DNA of 40,573 nt from an uncultured Lachnospiraceae bacterium (GTDB lineage: Bacteria; Bacillota; Clostridia; Lachnospirales; Lachnospiraceae). Location of the stretch: contig CALZOU010000008.1 of assembly GCA_945827805.1 (NCBI GenBank), positions 1 to 40,573 on the forward strand. Direction: 5' to 3'. The notes beneath the pieces were generated by a model. That model made no database searches. It saw only the letters and a list, made by a program, of their open reading frames with translations, and was not told the DNA's origin. Shown piece by piece: positions 17,747-26,780 of this stretch (positions are counted from its first letter, which is position 1; the number at the start of each line of letters is the position of its first letter). The position numbers and the translations under genes are program-made.

Positions 17747-20173
17747 ATGAAACATACTTTATATAACGAACAATGGAAATACTGGTTAGATAAAGATTCC
17801 TTTGCTCTGGTTTGGGATGTGCCGGAGGGAGCCAGAGAGATCACGCTGCCTCACGACGCTATGATTGAAAAGCCGGCTCATGGGGAGAGCCTGAATGGCG
17901 GGAACACCGGTTTCAGAGACGGGGATATCTATGTATATGTGAAGCAGATTTATGTGCCGGAAAGTGCCAGACAAAAGAAAATGGTCTTAAAGTTTGAAGG
18001 CGTCTACATGAACGCTTTTGTCTATGTAAATGGACAGCTGGCGGCAAAGAGTCCTTTTGGCTACACTACATTTTATGCGCCTCTGAACGACTATCTGAAG
18101 TATGATGCCGAAAATGAGATCCGTGTACAGGTTAGAAACGGTGCCATGTCAAACAGCCGCTGGTACTCCGGTGGTGGAATATACCGTGATGTCTATCTGC
18201 TGGAATCCGGTTTTGTTTATCTTAAGCCGGAAGGGGTGCAGATCAGTACAGAAAATGCAGATGAAGAGATGGCTGTACTGTCTGTGAAAACGGAGATAGC
18301 CAATGAACAGACTTCGGCGCAGGAGATGATCCTTTCACAGGAAATCTACGATCCGGACGGAAAACTGGCAGCCTGCGAGAAAACTTCTCTCGCGCTGAGA
18401 CAGCAGACTTCCAGAACTGTGACAAAACGTGTGACAGTGGAGGATCCTGATTTGTGGGACGTGGAGTCACCGGCTCTGTATACCTGTGTGTCCCGTCTCT
18501 TATCAGCGGATGAAAAAGAATGCTTTGATGAGGATACGGTGCAGTTTGGAATCCGCACATTGGCGGTAGACGCTAAGAGAGGTTTACGTATTAACGGCAA
18601 AAGCGTAAAGCTTCGTGGTGCCTGCATTCACCACGACAGTGGACTTCTGGGAGCGGCTACTTATGAAGATGCCCATCGCCGTCAGGTACGCATTTTAAAG
18701 GATGCCGGATTTAATGCGATCCGTATGTCCCATCATCCGGCTGCTCCGGCATTGCTCCGCGCATGTGATGAACTGGGAATGATGGTGATGGATGAGACTT
18801 TTGATATGTGGAATCGACCGAAATCCGGTTATGATTATGGCCTTTTCTTCAGCGAATGGTGGGAAAAGGATGTCGAAGCCATGGTGCGCAAGGATTATAA
18901 TCATCCTTCGGTGATCCTTTATTCCATCGGCAACGAGATTCCGGAGATCGGTACAACGCAGGGCGCTGAAGTTGCTCACAGTATTTCCTCTAAAGTAAAA
19001 GAGCTGGATAACAGTCGTTTTACACTGGCATCCATCAATGGAGTGTTTGCTGCCGGAGACTCTGTGGATCAGATCGTTGCGGATGTGGCAAAAAAGGTCG
19101 GCAAGGTAGACGGCAATGTCAATAATTTCATGACTCTGATGGACGGTCACATGGATGATATCGTGGTGCATCCGGCAATCTCAGCGCGTCTTGAGAAAGC
19201 CTGTGCCTCTGTAGATATCGCAGGCTATAACTATATGACAGCCAGATATGAGCCTGATGGAGAAAACTATCCCAACCGTGTGATCGTGGGAAGTGAGACT
19301 TATCCTCCGGAAATCGCCAGAAACTGGGAATTGGTGAAAAAGCTTCCGCATGTGATCGGAGACTTCACCTGGACCGGCTGGGACTATATCGGTGAGGCCG
19401 GCGTGGGTATTCCTGCCTACCAGTGGGGTGAGGGTGGCTTTGGCGCCGGATTCCCGGCACAGCTGGCCTACGCAGGTGATGTGGATATTACAGGTTTCAG
19501 AAGACCTGCGTCCTATTACAGAGAAGCTGTTTTTGGCCTTAGAAAGACACCATATATTGCGGTGCAGAACCCGCATAAATACGGAGAATTTCTGATCAAG
19601 ACCCCATGGGTGATCAGTGACAGTGTATCCAGCTGGACATGGACAGGCTGTGAAGGGAAAACGGCTGTGGTAGAAGTGTATGCCGGGGGCGCAGAGGTTG
19701 AGTTATTTGTTAATGAACAATCTGTTGGCAGAAAACCCTCCGGTGAGGCAGCAGGTTACAGAACACTGTTTGAGGTGACCTATGAACCGGGAACAGTAAA
19801 AGCAGTGGCTTATGAGGCGGATGGAACAGAGATCGGAAGCTTTGCATTGGTAACCGCAAAACCGAATGTCAAACTTACTGCAGCAGTAGAACCGGACGCT
19901 AACAGCCGGTTGATCTATATCGACATAGCTTTAGTGGATGAATATGGTACGGTGAATACTGAGAAGGTGGAAAAGCTCACGCTCACCGTGGAAGGAGCGG
20001 CAAAGGCAGAGGGATTTGGCAGCGGAAATCCCAAACCGTCGTATAACTTTAATGAAAATGCCACGGAAACCTTCAACGGACGCGCTCAGGCGATATTGAA
20101 AAGAGTTGGAGAGGGTAGTATTACAGCTGTTATACAGTCAGAGACTGCAGGCACTGTGACGATAAAACTGTAA
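17747..20173 (+). CDS. GH2 beta-galactosidase/glucuronidase-like, intact
   Basis: MKHTLYNEQWKYW start with RBS acaggaggagaatgag; GFNAIRMSHHP, HPSVILYSIGNEI, VIVGSETYPPEIARNWELV, FTWTGWDYIGE. Confidence 0.9.
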   Translation: MKHTLYNEQWKYWLDKDSFALVWDVPEGAREITLPHDAMIEKPAHGESLNGGNTGFRDGDIYVYVKQIYVPESARQKKMVLKFEGVYMNAFVYVNGQLAAKSPFGYTTFYAPLNDYLKYDAENEIRVQVRNGAMSNSRWYSGGGIYRDVYLLESGFVYLKPEGVQISTENADEEMAVLSVKTEIANEQTSAQEMILSQEIYDPDGKLAACEKTSLALRQQTSRTVTKRVTVEDPDLWDVESPALYTCVSRLLSADEKECFDEDTVQFGIRTLAVDAKRGLRINGKSVKLRGACIHHDSGLLGAATYEDAHRRQVRILKDAGFNAIRMSHHPAAPALLRACDELGMMVMDETFDMWNRPKSGYDYGLFFSEWWEKDVEAMVRKDYNHPSVILYSIGNEIPEIGTTQGAEVAHSISSKVKELDNSRFTLASINGVFAAGDSVDQIVADVAKKVGKVDGNVNNFMTLMDGHMDDIVVHPAISARLEKACASVDIAGYNYMTARYEPDGENYPNRVIVGSETYPPEIARNWELVKKLPHVIGDFTWTGWDYIGEAGVGIPAYQWGEGGFGAGFPAQLAYAGDVDITGFRRPASYYREAVFGLRKTPYIAVQNPHKYGEFLIKTPWVISDSVSSWTWTGCEGKTAVVEVYAGGAEVELFVNEQSVGRKPSGEAAGYRTLFEVTYEPGTVKAVAYEADGTEIGSFALVTAKPNVKLTAAVEPDANSRLIYIDIALVDEYGTVNTEKVEKLTLTVEGAAKAEGFGSGNPKPSYNFNENATETFNGRAQAILKRVGEGSITAVIQSETAGTVTIKL

Positions 20174-20191
20174 ATCTCAAAAAAGAAGAAT

Positions 20192-20220
20192 TTGACAAGC
20201 ATTCATCATTACTCTATAAT
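20192..20220 (+). promoter_or_regulatory. Consensus sigma-A promoter
   Basis: TTGACA (20192-20197), 17-nt spacer, TATAAT (20215-20220). Confidence 0.9.
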
Positions 20221-20226
20221 ATGATT

Positions 20227-20330
20227 AACAAGACAGCCGATAAGGAAGGTTACAGCTTCCCGTTCCGGCGATCATAAGTTAAATGTAAAGCTGCTTATCT
20301 TTCCGGGACAGAGCGGCTTTACTTATTTTT
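20227..20330 (+). ncRNA. Putative antitoxin RNA, type I TA-like
   Basis: Starts just after the consensus promoter; ends at hairpin gtaaagctgct...agcggctttac-ttattttt, which overlaps the 3' end of an oppositely oriented peptide ORF. Confidence 0.6.
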
Positions 20331-20399
20331 CAGATTCAGAATAGAAACAATCAATCCAGCAATAGCTAAGATAATCATAAGTTCTTCATATGTACTCAT
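20319..20399 (-). CDS. Small hydrophobic peptide MSTYEELMIILAIAGLIVSILNLKNK, holin-like type I toxin family (TxpA/BsrE-like)
   Basis: 26 aa, SD gaaaggggaatgctt before ATG, MSTYE.LM + single TM + Lys-rich tail as in Bacillus TxpA/BsrG/BsrE-type toxins; absent from the ORF track because of size. Confidence 0.75.
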   Translation of the reverse strand: MSTYEELMIILAIAGLIVSILNLKNK

Positions 20400-20659
20400 A
20401 AGCATTCCCCTTTCCGCAAGACTCGGAACGGGTGTATAGTCGCCCTATCGGCTGCCTGATTAATCATACTATATTGTCAAGGATCTTATACATTATTCTT
20501 GATAGGAGAATATTGTTTATATACTATATACAAAGTTTTGCGTTAAATAATATATCATCCGGTGGATTGAAAATCAATAGAATTGTAAAATGAAATATTT
20601 TCTGAATTGGAAAACTAATAGCTTACCGCATATCTGATAGCTTATTTGGCATTTATATT

Positions 20660-20720
20660 TCAACGTAAAAAATCCCTGAAAACGCTACGTTTTTTTAATG
20701 AACGCAGTATTTTCAAGGGT
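20660..20720 (-). terminator. Terminator downstream of tRNA-Pro
   Basis: Minus strand: CCCTTGAAAATACTGCGTTC...AACGTAGCGTTTTCAGGGATTTTTT. Confidence 0.65.
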
Positions 20721-20739
20721 TTTCGTTAGGCATAAAAAA

Positions 20740-20814
20740 TCGGGGTAACAGGATTCGAACCTGCGACCTCACGGCCCCCAGCCGTGCGCTCTAGCCAAAC
20801 TGAGCCATACCCCG
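20740..20814 (-). tRNA. tRNA-Pro (anticodon GGG)
   Basis: CGGGGTATGGCTCAGTTTGGCTAGAGCGCACGG-CTGGGGG-CCGTGAGGTCGCAGGTTCGAATCCTGTTACCCCGA; cloverleaf with 7-bp acceptor and GGTTCGAATCC T-arm; CCA not encoded. Confidence 0.95.
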
Positions 20815-20992
20815 CAACAAAGATGATTATATCAGCTTATATTCCCATATGCAAGAAAAAATTAAATATTTTTTAAAACTTTTTTAGATCGGACGGATAC
20901 CCCTGATAAAATCAGAAATAAAAGACGTATTTGTCATGTATTTGATAAAATATACAGCATGATATGCAATATTATAAATAAGCCTGTGAACG

Positions 20993-21024
20993 TAACTGTT
21001 TTCTGAATTGCCAGTGGACAGTAA
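20993..21024. repeat. 32-bp palindromic repeat, copy 1
   Basis: TAACTGTT-TTCTGAATTGCCAGTG-GACAGTAA. Confidence 0.65.
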
Positions 21025-21157
21025 GAATGATCAGATGATGTGTTCAGCGATGACTTGCCATTCCGATGAAAAAATGCCGGACTACACTTAAGAAACTACA
21101 TTTAAGAAAATTCCAAAAACTCGTATAATGAAGGTACAAAACAAAGGAGAATTCACT

Positions 21158-22957
21158 ATGAAATATTTCTGTAATCCACTGAATGTGCCCTATCACTATC
21201 AGTTCACGAAACACATGTTTGATGACGGTATCGATATCAACAGAGAGGCAGCGGATCCGTCACTTATTTTGTTCCATGGAAAATATTATCTGTTTGCGTC
21301 CATGAATTTATCCGTGTGGGTATCCGAAAATCTTGCAGAATGGAAAAGTGTAAGGCTGCCGGATGACCTTCCTTTATATGATTATGCTCCGGATGTAAGG
21401 GTGATCGGTGAGTACGTATATTTTTCTGCTTCTAGAAGAGATATTATCTGTGATTTTTATCGGACAAAGGATGTGGAAAATGGTCCCTATGAGCGGATCG
21501 AGGGTACCTTTGATTTCTGGGATCCCAATATTTTCGAAGATGACGACGGCAGGATATATTTCTACTGGGGCTGTTCCTGTCAGACACCGGTCTGGGGTGT
21601 AGAACTGGATCCAAAGACATTGCGGCCACTCTATGAGAGAAAAATTCTCATTACAGGAGACCCTTTTGAGAAAGGATATGAGCGTGTCGGCGAGGATCAT
21701 TCCAGAAATCCATTGACGGAAGAAGAAATAGATATTGGTTATGAGCAATTCCTGAAAGAAACGGGAAGAAAAAAAGAAGAGGTTGCACCTCTTGAGGAGG
21801 GATTTATCCGGGGCGGCATTATCGGAAACAGACCTTTTATAGAGGGGGCCTGGATGACGAAGCATAATGGCCTGTATTATCTGCAGTATGCGGCCACCGG
21901 CGCAGAGTATAATGTTTATTGTGACGGCTGTTATGTGTCTGAATATCCGCTGGGACCGTTTCGGTTGGCAAAAAATAATCCCTATTCCTACAAGCCGGGC
22001 GGATTTCTGCCGGGGGCTGGACATGGTTCCACGCTGGAAGATCTGTCCGGTAATTACTGGCATGCTTCTACTATGCGTATCAGCATAAACAATTCTATGG
22101 AAAGAAGGGTAGGATTGTGGCCCGCAGGATTTGATGCGGAAGGAAATCTGTTTTGTAACCAGAACTATGGCGACTGGCCGATGGCGATACCGGAAGGTGA
22201 GTTTGATCCGTGGAAAGAGCCGGAGTGGTTCCTTCTGAATTACAGGAAAAAAATGTATGCTTCTTCCTGGGAAGAAGGAAAAGAACCGGAAAAAGCTGCG
22301 GACGAAAATGTACAGACCTGGTGGCGGGCTGCCTCCAATCAGGAAGGAGAATGGCTGGTCTGCGATCTTGGCGAGGTCATGGATATCCGGGCAGTGCAGA
22401 TTAATTTTGCAGATGGTAAGATCAGTATGTCGGTTCCCGGGGAATTCGGCGGTGTAGAAAAACAGCGTTATATTGACGATAGTTTCCATGCTACGCGCTG
22501 GCTGCTGGAAGGTTCAGTAGACGGAGAAACATATAGCATTATTGAGGATAAGAGACAGGCTGATACGGACCTTACCCATGATCTGGTGGTGAGAGAAAAC
22601 GGTGTTTGTTACCGTTTCATTCGTCTGACAATCTATGAGACTGCTTTTCATCTGAAACCCTGCATATCAGGCCTCAGAATCTTCGGAAGAGGAAATGGCA
22701 GCGCACCGGAAATTCCGGAATTTTCCGCTATGAGAGCGGGAAATAATGATATGAAGATTTCTCTTTCGAAAACCAGCGGCGCTGTCGGCTGGAATATTCT
22801 CTGGGGAGAAGAAGAGGATAAGTTATATCATTCCTGCCTTACCTTTGAGCCTGAAAAGAATATCGGGGCTCTGGTCAGAAACCGGGAATATTTTGTCAGG
22901 GTAGATGCATTTAATGAAAACGGAATTACCCATGGCAATACGGTGAAATTAGCATGA
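21158..22957 (+). CDS. GH43-family glycoside hydrolase with F5/8-type C (discoidin) and FnIII-like C-terminal domains
   Basis: REAADPSLILFHGKYYLFASM, DFWDPNIFEDDDGRIYFYWG, FIEGAWMTKHNGLYYLQYAA; DENVQTWWRAASNQEGEWLVCDLGEV discoidin motif. Confidence 0.88.
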   Translation: MKYFCNPLNVPYHYQFTKHMFDDGIDINREAADPSLILFHGKYYLFASMNLSVWVSENLAEWKSVRLPDDLPLYDYAPDVRVIGEYVYFSASRRDIICDFYRTKDVENGPYERIEGTFDFWDPNIFEDDDGRIYFYWGCSCQTPVWGVELDPKTLRPLYERKILITGDPFEKGYERVGEDHSRNPLTEEEIDIGYEQFLKETGRKKEEVAPLEEGFIRGGIIGNRPFIEGAWMTKHNGLYYLQYAATGAEYNVYCDGCYVSEYPLGPFRLAKNNPYSYKPGGFLPGAGHGSTLEDLSGNYWHASTMRISINNSMERRVGLWPAGFDAEGNLFCNQNYGDWPMAIPEGEFDPWKEPEWFLLNYRKKMYASSWEEGKEPEKAADENVQTWWRAASNQEGEWLVCDLGEVMDIRAVQINFADGKISMSVPGEFGGVEKQRYIDDSFHATRWLLEGSVDGETYSIIEDKRQADTDLTHDLVVRENGVCYRFIRLTIYETAFHLKPCISGLRIFGRGNGSAPEIPEFSAMRAGNNDMKISLSKTSGAVGWNILWGEEEDKLYHSCLTFEPEKNIGALVRNREYFVRVDAFNENGITHGNTVKLA

Positions 22958-22968
22958 GAAACAATAGA

Positions 22969-23000
22969 TAACTGTTTACTGACTTTCCAGAGAACAGTTA
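22969..23000. repeat. 32-bp palindromic repeat, copy 2
   Basis: TAACTGTT-TACTGACTTTCCAGAG-AACAGTTA. Confidence 0.75.
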
Positions 23001-23002
23001 CA

Positions 23003-23046
23003 ACAAAGATCTGCGGCATTTGAAAGTTGCCGCAGATCTTTTGTTT
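23003..23046 (+). terminator. Rho-independent terminator
   Basis: acaaagatctgcggca tttgaaagt tgccgcagatcttttgtttt. Confidence 0.85.
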
Positions 23047-23095
23047 TCCAGGAAAATCAATGTGTGGTACAATACTGCATATATCAAAGAATATA

Positions 23096-23216
23096 GGGAA
23101 CTGCCTGGAGCAGTCTGAATCACTTGCAGATGAGGCCGTAAGATCAGATTTAATGTGTGAGCAAATCCCATTAGAGCAGCTGATTTTTATGAGTTTGCGA
23201 ATAGTACTGTGAACGG
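23096..23216 (+). repeat. Interspersed intergenic element, copy C
   Basis: AACTGCCTGGAGCAGTCTGAATCACTTGCAGATGAGGCCGTAAGATCAGATT..TGTGAGCAAATCCCATTAGAGCAGCTGATTTTTATGAGTTTGCGAATAGTACTGTGAAC. Confidence 0.7.
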
Positions 23217-23230
23217 AAGGAGGAATTCAC

Positions 23231-23971
23231 ATGTCAACACCCCACAATAGCGCAGAAAAAGGAGACATCGCCCAAACCGTACTGATGCCGGGAGATCCGC
23301 TACGGGCGAAATGGATCGCTGAGACATATCTGGAAAATGCAGAGCTGGTCAGTGATGTACGAAATGTATACTGTTACACCGGTATCTATAAAGGAAAACA
23401 GCTGTCCGTCATGGCTTCGGGAATGGGGATGCCGTCCATGGGCATTTATTCCTATGAATTATACAAGTTTTATGATGTAGAGAATATCATCCGCATCGGA
23501 TCCGCAGGAGCCTATACAAAAAAGCTGAACCTCATGGATGTGGTGCTGGCGGACGCAGCCTGGAGCGAGTCCGCCTATGGTTATGCGCAGTGTCTGGAGG
23601 ATTCAGAATGGAAATACCCATCGAAAGAGCTAAATACCGTCATTCTCTCCACAGCGGAAAAAAACGGCAAAAGCCTGCAGACGGGGCCAATCCATTCCAG
23701 TGATGTTTTTTACCATGAGAACAATGCTTCGGATAAGCTACAGGAGATGATCGACAAAGAGAGGCTGCTGTGCGTGGAGATGGAGTCCTTTGCACTTTTT
23801 CACAACGCTGCGCTCCTTGGAAAAAAGGCTGCCTGTCTGCTCACCATTTCGGATTCTCTGGTGACGGGAGAGGAGCTGGATGCAAAAGCAAGACAGCTGG
23901 CTTTTTCAGATATGGTGGAACTTGCCCTTGAAGCAGCCCTTACTGTTAACTTGCAAGCCGGTAAACAGTAA
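23231..23971 (+). CDS. deoD: Purine-nucleoside phosphorylase, DeoD type
   Basis: MSTPHNSAEKGDIAQTVLMPGDPLRAKWIAE, ASGMGMPSMGIYSYELY, IRIGSAGAY, CVEMESFALF, SDSLVTGE. Confidence 0.95.
   Translation: MSTPHNSAEKGDIAQTVLMPGDPLRAKWIAETYLENAELVSDVRNVYCYTGIYKGKQLSVMASGMGMPSMGIYSYELYKFYDVENIIRIGSAGAYTKKLNLMDVVLADAAWSESAYGYAQCLEDSEWKYPSKELNTVILSTAEKNGKSLQTGPIHSSDVFYHENNASDKLQEMIDKERLLCVEMESFALFHNAALLGKKAACLLTISDSLVTGEELDAKARQLAFSDMVELALEAALTVNLQAGKQ
23940..23971. repeat. 32-bp palindromic repeat, copy 3 (overlaps the deoD 3' end)
   Basis: TTACTGTT-AACTTGCAAGCCGGTA-AACAGTAA. Confidence 0.75.
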
Positions 23972-24044
23972 CAGGCAGCCTCATATGTATGATTCACAGC
24001 ATTTCATCAGCTTTACAATCAGAATAATACTGAGTATAATGTTT

Positions 24045-24099
24045 GGGACAGGCCAAATTATTTGCTGATGAGGCCGTAAGAATATGATTCAGGGGGGAT
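24045..24099 (+). repeat. Interspersed intergenic element, copy D (partial)
   Basis: GGGACAGGCCAAATTATTTGCTGATGAGGCCGTAAGAATATGATTCAGGGG. Confidence 0.65.
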
Positions 24100-24104
24100 G
24101 TGCA

Positions 24105-24299
24105 ATGGATATTAAAGATGTCGTAACGATGGGTATTCAGAAAGCAAAAGAATATGTGGCAGAAAAACATCTCATGCCGGGAGAGAAAGACAGATATATC
24201 GCTTCTCTCGAAGCAGATCTGGAAAAGAAAGAAAAAGAGATCGCCAGTCTGAAACGAAGCCGCCGTAGAAGAAACTGGCGTCAGTATTCGGCAAAATAA
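24105..24299 (+). CDS. Small coiled-coil/basic-tail protein of unknown function
   Basis: MDIKDVVTMGIQKAKEYVAEKHLMPGEKDRYIASLEADLEKKEKEIASLKRSRRRRNWRQYSAK; RBS aggggggatgtgca. Confidence 0.65.
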   Translation: MDIKDVVTMGIQKAKEYVAEKHLMPGEKDRYIASLEADLEKKEKEIASLKRSRRRRNWRQYSAK

Positions 24300-24321
24300 A
24301 AGGACAGCAGGAGGATAACCA

Positions 24322-24825
24322 ATGTTTACAAAGAAAGATGTCTATGAGCTTGATCAGAACGTGTTTCAGGAGATCGGCAAAAACTGGGTGCTGATCTCAG
24401 CAAAAAATCCGGAAGGAAAGGTCAATACCATGACGGCCAGCTGGGGTGCTATGGGTGTTTTATGGGGGATGGAAACCATCACCGTTTACATTCGCCAGAC
24501 CAGATATACGAAGGAATTTGTGGATTCACAGGAGTATTTTACCGTGAGTCTGTTTGACGGATACAAGAAAGAACTGGGAATTCTGGGTTCCAAATCCGGC
24601 CGTGACGGTGACAAGATCGGTGAAGCCGGTTTTACCCTGGAAATGATAGAGGATCAGCCTGCTTTTCAGCAGAGCAAATGTGTGTTTATCTGCAAAAAAC
24701 TGTATCAGGATGATATTCCCATGGATGCTATGCCTGAGGATGTGCGGGAAAGATGGTATGCCGATGGCAATTACCATACTATGTACATAGCACAGATTGT
24801 GGGTTGTTATGTAAATGAGCAGTAA
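24322..24825 (+). CDS. Flavin reductase-like (FMN-binding split-barrel) protein
   Basis: NWVLISAKNPEGKVNTMTASWGAMGVLWGMETITVYIRQTRYTKEFVDSQEYFTVSLF. Confidence 0.88.
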   Translation: MFTKKDVYELDQNVFQEIGKNWVLISAKNPEGKVNTMTASWGAMGVLWGMETITVYIRQTRYTKEFVDSQEYFTVSLFDGYKKELGILGSKSGRDGDKIGEAGFTLEMIEDQPAFQQSKCVFICKKLYQDDIPMDAMPEDVRERWYADGNYHTMYIAQIVGCYVNEQ

Positions 24826-24870
24826 TTGTTTAAAATGATTTTTTTATGTATTTTTATCCCCCTGGGGAGC

Positions 24871-24926
24871 TTGTGAAAGGTTTGTCAGGAGTGCTATGAT
24901 AAGTGCAGTTGATAATTATCATGCAC
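24871..24926 (+). promoter_or_regulatory. Promoter with overlapping palindromic operator upstream of the Ni/Co transporter
   Basis: TTGTGA-18-TATGAT (24871-24900), then TGATAATTATCA (24910-24921) flanked by GTGCA/TGCAC. Confidence 0.55.
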
Positions 24927-24968
24927 TAATTCATAAAGCCACTTGAAAACACCAGGAGGGAAAATATT

Positions 24969-25964
24969 ATGCATATGGCTGACGCACTTGTCGCACCGGC
25001 AGTGGCCGGAACCATGTATGTCTGTTCCGCAGCTGCGGCGGCATATTCTGTAAAAAAAGTCAGATTGGAAAATGATCCGAAAAAGATTCCGGTCATGGGG
25101 ATCATGGGTGCCTTTGTCTTTGCTGCCCAGATGATCAACTTTACGATCCCGGGGACCGGGTCAAGCGGACATCTTTGCGGAGGTATGCTTTTGACCGCAT
25201 TGCTTGGACCGTATGCAGGATTTTTGACAATGATCGGTGTGCTGCTGATCCAGTGCCTGCTGTTTGCGGACGGCGGTATTCTGGCACTGGGATGCAATAT
25301 CTGGAACATGGCATTTTACGGCTGTTTTCTCGGAGCGCTGCTGATCTGGAAACCCATGATGAAAAAAGGAATGTCCAGAGGTAAGATCATTCTGGCTTCC
25401 ATTCTCGGCTGTGTACTGACTTTACAGCTGGGGGCTTTCAGCGTGACAGTGGAAACACTGGCCTCCGGCATCACGGCTCTTCCTTTTGTTACCTTTGTGG
25501 CCACCATGCAGCCTATCCATCTGGCCATTGGTTTTGTGGAAGGTCTGATCACGGCAGCTGTGCTGGTATTTGTCTATGAGGCAAGACCGGAGATCCTGTT
25601 TGCCAGTGAGACGGTAAAAGAAGAAAAGGCCAGATTTTCTTTCAAAAAGACCATGGTTATTCTGGCAGTTGCAGCGGTGGTAATCGCCGGAGCCATGTCA
25701 TTGGTGGCTTCTTCCAACCCGGACGGTCTGGAGTGGTCCATTGAAAAGATCACCGGTTCCACCGAAGTGGAGAATGAGGGCAGTGTTTACGATACCGCAG
25801 AAGCTATTCAGGAAACGACGGCTGTTCTTCCGGATTACGCGTTCAAAAATTCAGATTCGGCGCTGGGAACATCTTTTTCCGGTATCATTGGCGGACTGGT
25901 GGTTGTGGGTGTCTGTGTCGGTGCCTGCTATGCCTTTAAATTTTTCAAAAAGAAAGAATCATAA
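24969..25964 (+). CDS. cbiM: Ni/Co ECF-type transporter, CbiM fused to a PDGLE (NikN-like) domain
   Basis: MHMADALVAPAVAGTMYV; AGMLLTALLGPYAGFLTM-like CbiM core; SNPDGLEWSIEKITG. Confidence 0.88.
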   Translation: MHMADALVAPAVAGTMYVCSAAAAAYSVKKVRLENDPKKIPVMGIMGAFVFAAQMINFTIPGTGSSGHLCGGMLLTALLGPYAGFLTMIGVLLIQCLLFADGGILALGCNIWNMAFYGCFLGALLIWKPMMKKGMSRGKIILASILGCVLTLQLGAFSVTVETLASGITALPFVTFVATMQPIHLAIGFVEGLITAAVLVFVYEARPEILFASETVKEEKARFSFKKTMVILAVAAVVIAGAMSLVASSNPDGLEWSIEKITGSTEVENEGSVYDTAEAIQETTAVLPDYAFKNSDSALGTSFSGIIGGLVVVGVCVGACYAFKFFKKKES

Positions 25965-25967
25965 CTT

Positions 25968-26780
25968 ATGAGTAAAATCGGAAATGCCATACATGAGATC
26001 CACCATATGGATCTTATCGCGGAACGTGATCAGTGGGTGAATGCTATTCATCCACTGATTAAGTTCGTTATAACGATAGTCTATATTGCCGTCGTTGTTT
26101 CTTTTTATAAATATGATATTCTGGGACTTGCGGGGATGGTGTTGTATCCTCTGGCAGGTTTTATTCTTGCGGATTTGTCCTTTAAGGATTCTCTGAAACG
26201 TCTTCGCATTGTGCTGCCGCTGGTCTGCTTTATCGGTATTTTCAATCCTTTCTTTGACAGAATACCCGTGGAGATCCTGGGCATCCGGATGAATGCCGGT
26301 GTTATTTCCATGATTACACTGATGATGAAAGGTGTTTTTACGGTGCTGGCATCTTATCTTTTGATCGCCACTACTACGATTGAAAAGCTCTGTTATGCTT
26401 TTCGGCTTCTTCATGTGCCAAAAATTCTGGTGACACAGATCCTTTTGACTTACCGCTATATTACGGTGCTTCTGGAGGAAGTCAACCGGGTAACTCAGGC
26501 CTATGCGCTGCGGGCTCCGAAACAGAAGGGAGTCCACTTTAAAGTTTGGGGATCACTGACAGGACAGCTTCTCTTAAGAAGTATGGACAGAGCCGGTGTG
26601 GTATACGAAAGTATGCTTCTCCGGGGATATAAAGGATCGTTTGATTATATCGGCAGCAAAGCGAAAGTCAGACCACAGGATATCGTTTATCTTTTGTTCT
26701 GGATAGCGATATTTGCCCTTTGCAGAAAAGTGCCGATCCTTGTGGTGGTGGGAAATATGGTTGGAGGACTGTTTGTATGA
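25968..26780 (+). CDS. cbiQ: ECF transporter T component, CbiQ
   Basis: HPLIKFVITIVYIAVV; MLLRGYKG; follows cbiM directly. Confidence 0.88.
   Translation: MSKIGNAIHEIHHMDLIAERDQWVNAIHPLIKFVITIVYIAVVVSFYKYDILGLAGMVLYPLAGFILADLSFKDSLKRLRIVLPLVCFIGIFNPFFDRIPVEILGIRMNAGVISMITLMMKGVFTVLASYLLIATTTIEKLCYAFRLLHVPKILVTQILLTYRYITVLLEEVNRVTQAYALRAPKQKGVHFKVWGSLTGQLLLRSMDRAGVVYESMLLRGYKGSFDYIGSKAKVRPQDIVYLLFWIAIFALCRKVPILVVVGNMVGGLFV

Noticed and set aside
24065-24090. CTGATGAGGCCGTAA resembling the hammerhead ribozyme core (CUGAUGA)
   Set aside because: No matching stem II return strand or GAAA core follows; the block is better explained as part of the interspersed repeat.
24903-24968. Cobalamin riboswitch upstream of cbiM (AAGCCACTT partly resembles a B12-riboswitch segment)
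   Set aside because: The leader from the predicted start to the ATG is only about 65 nt and lacks the rest of the conserved riboswitch core.
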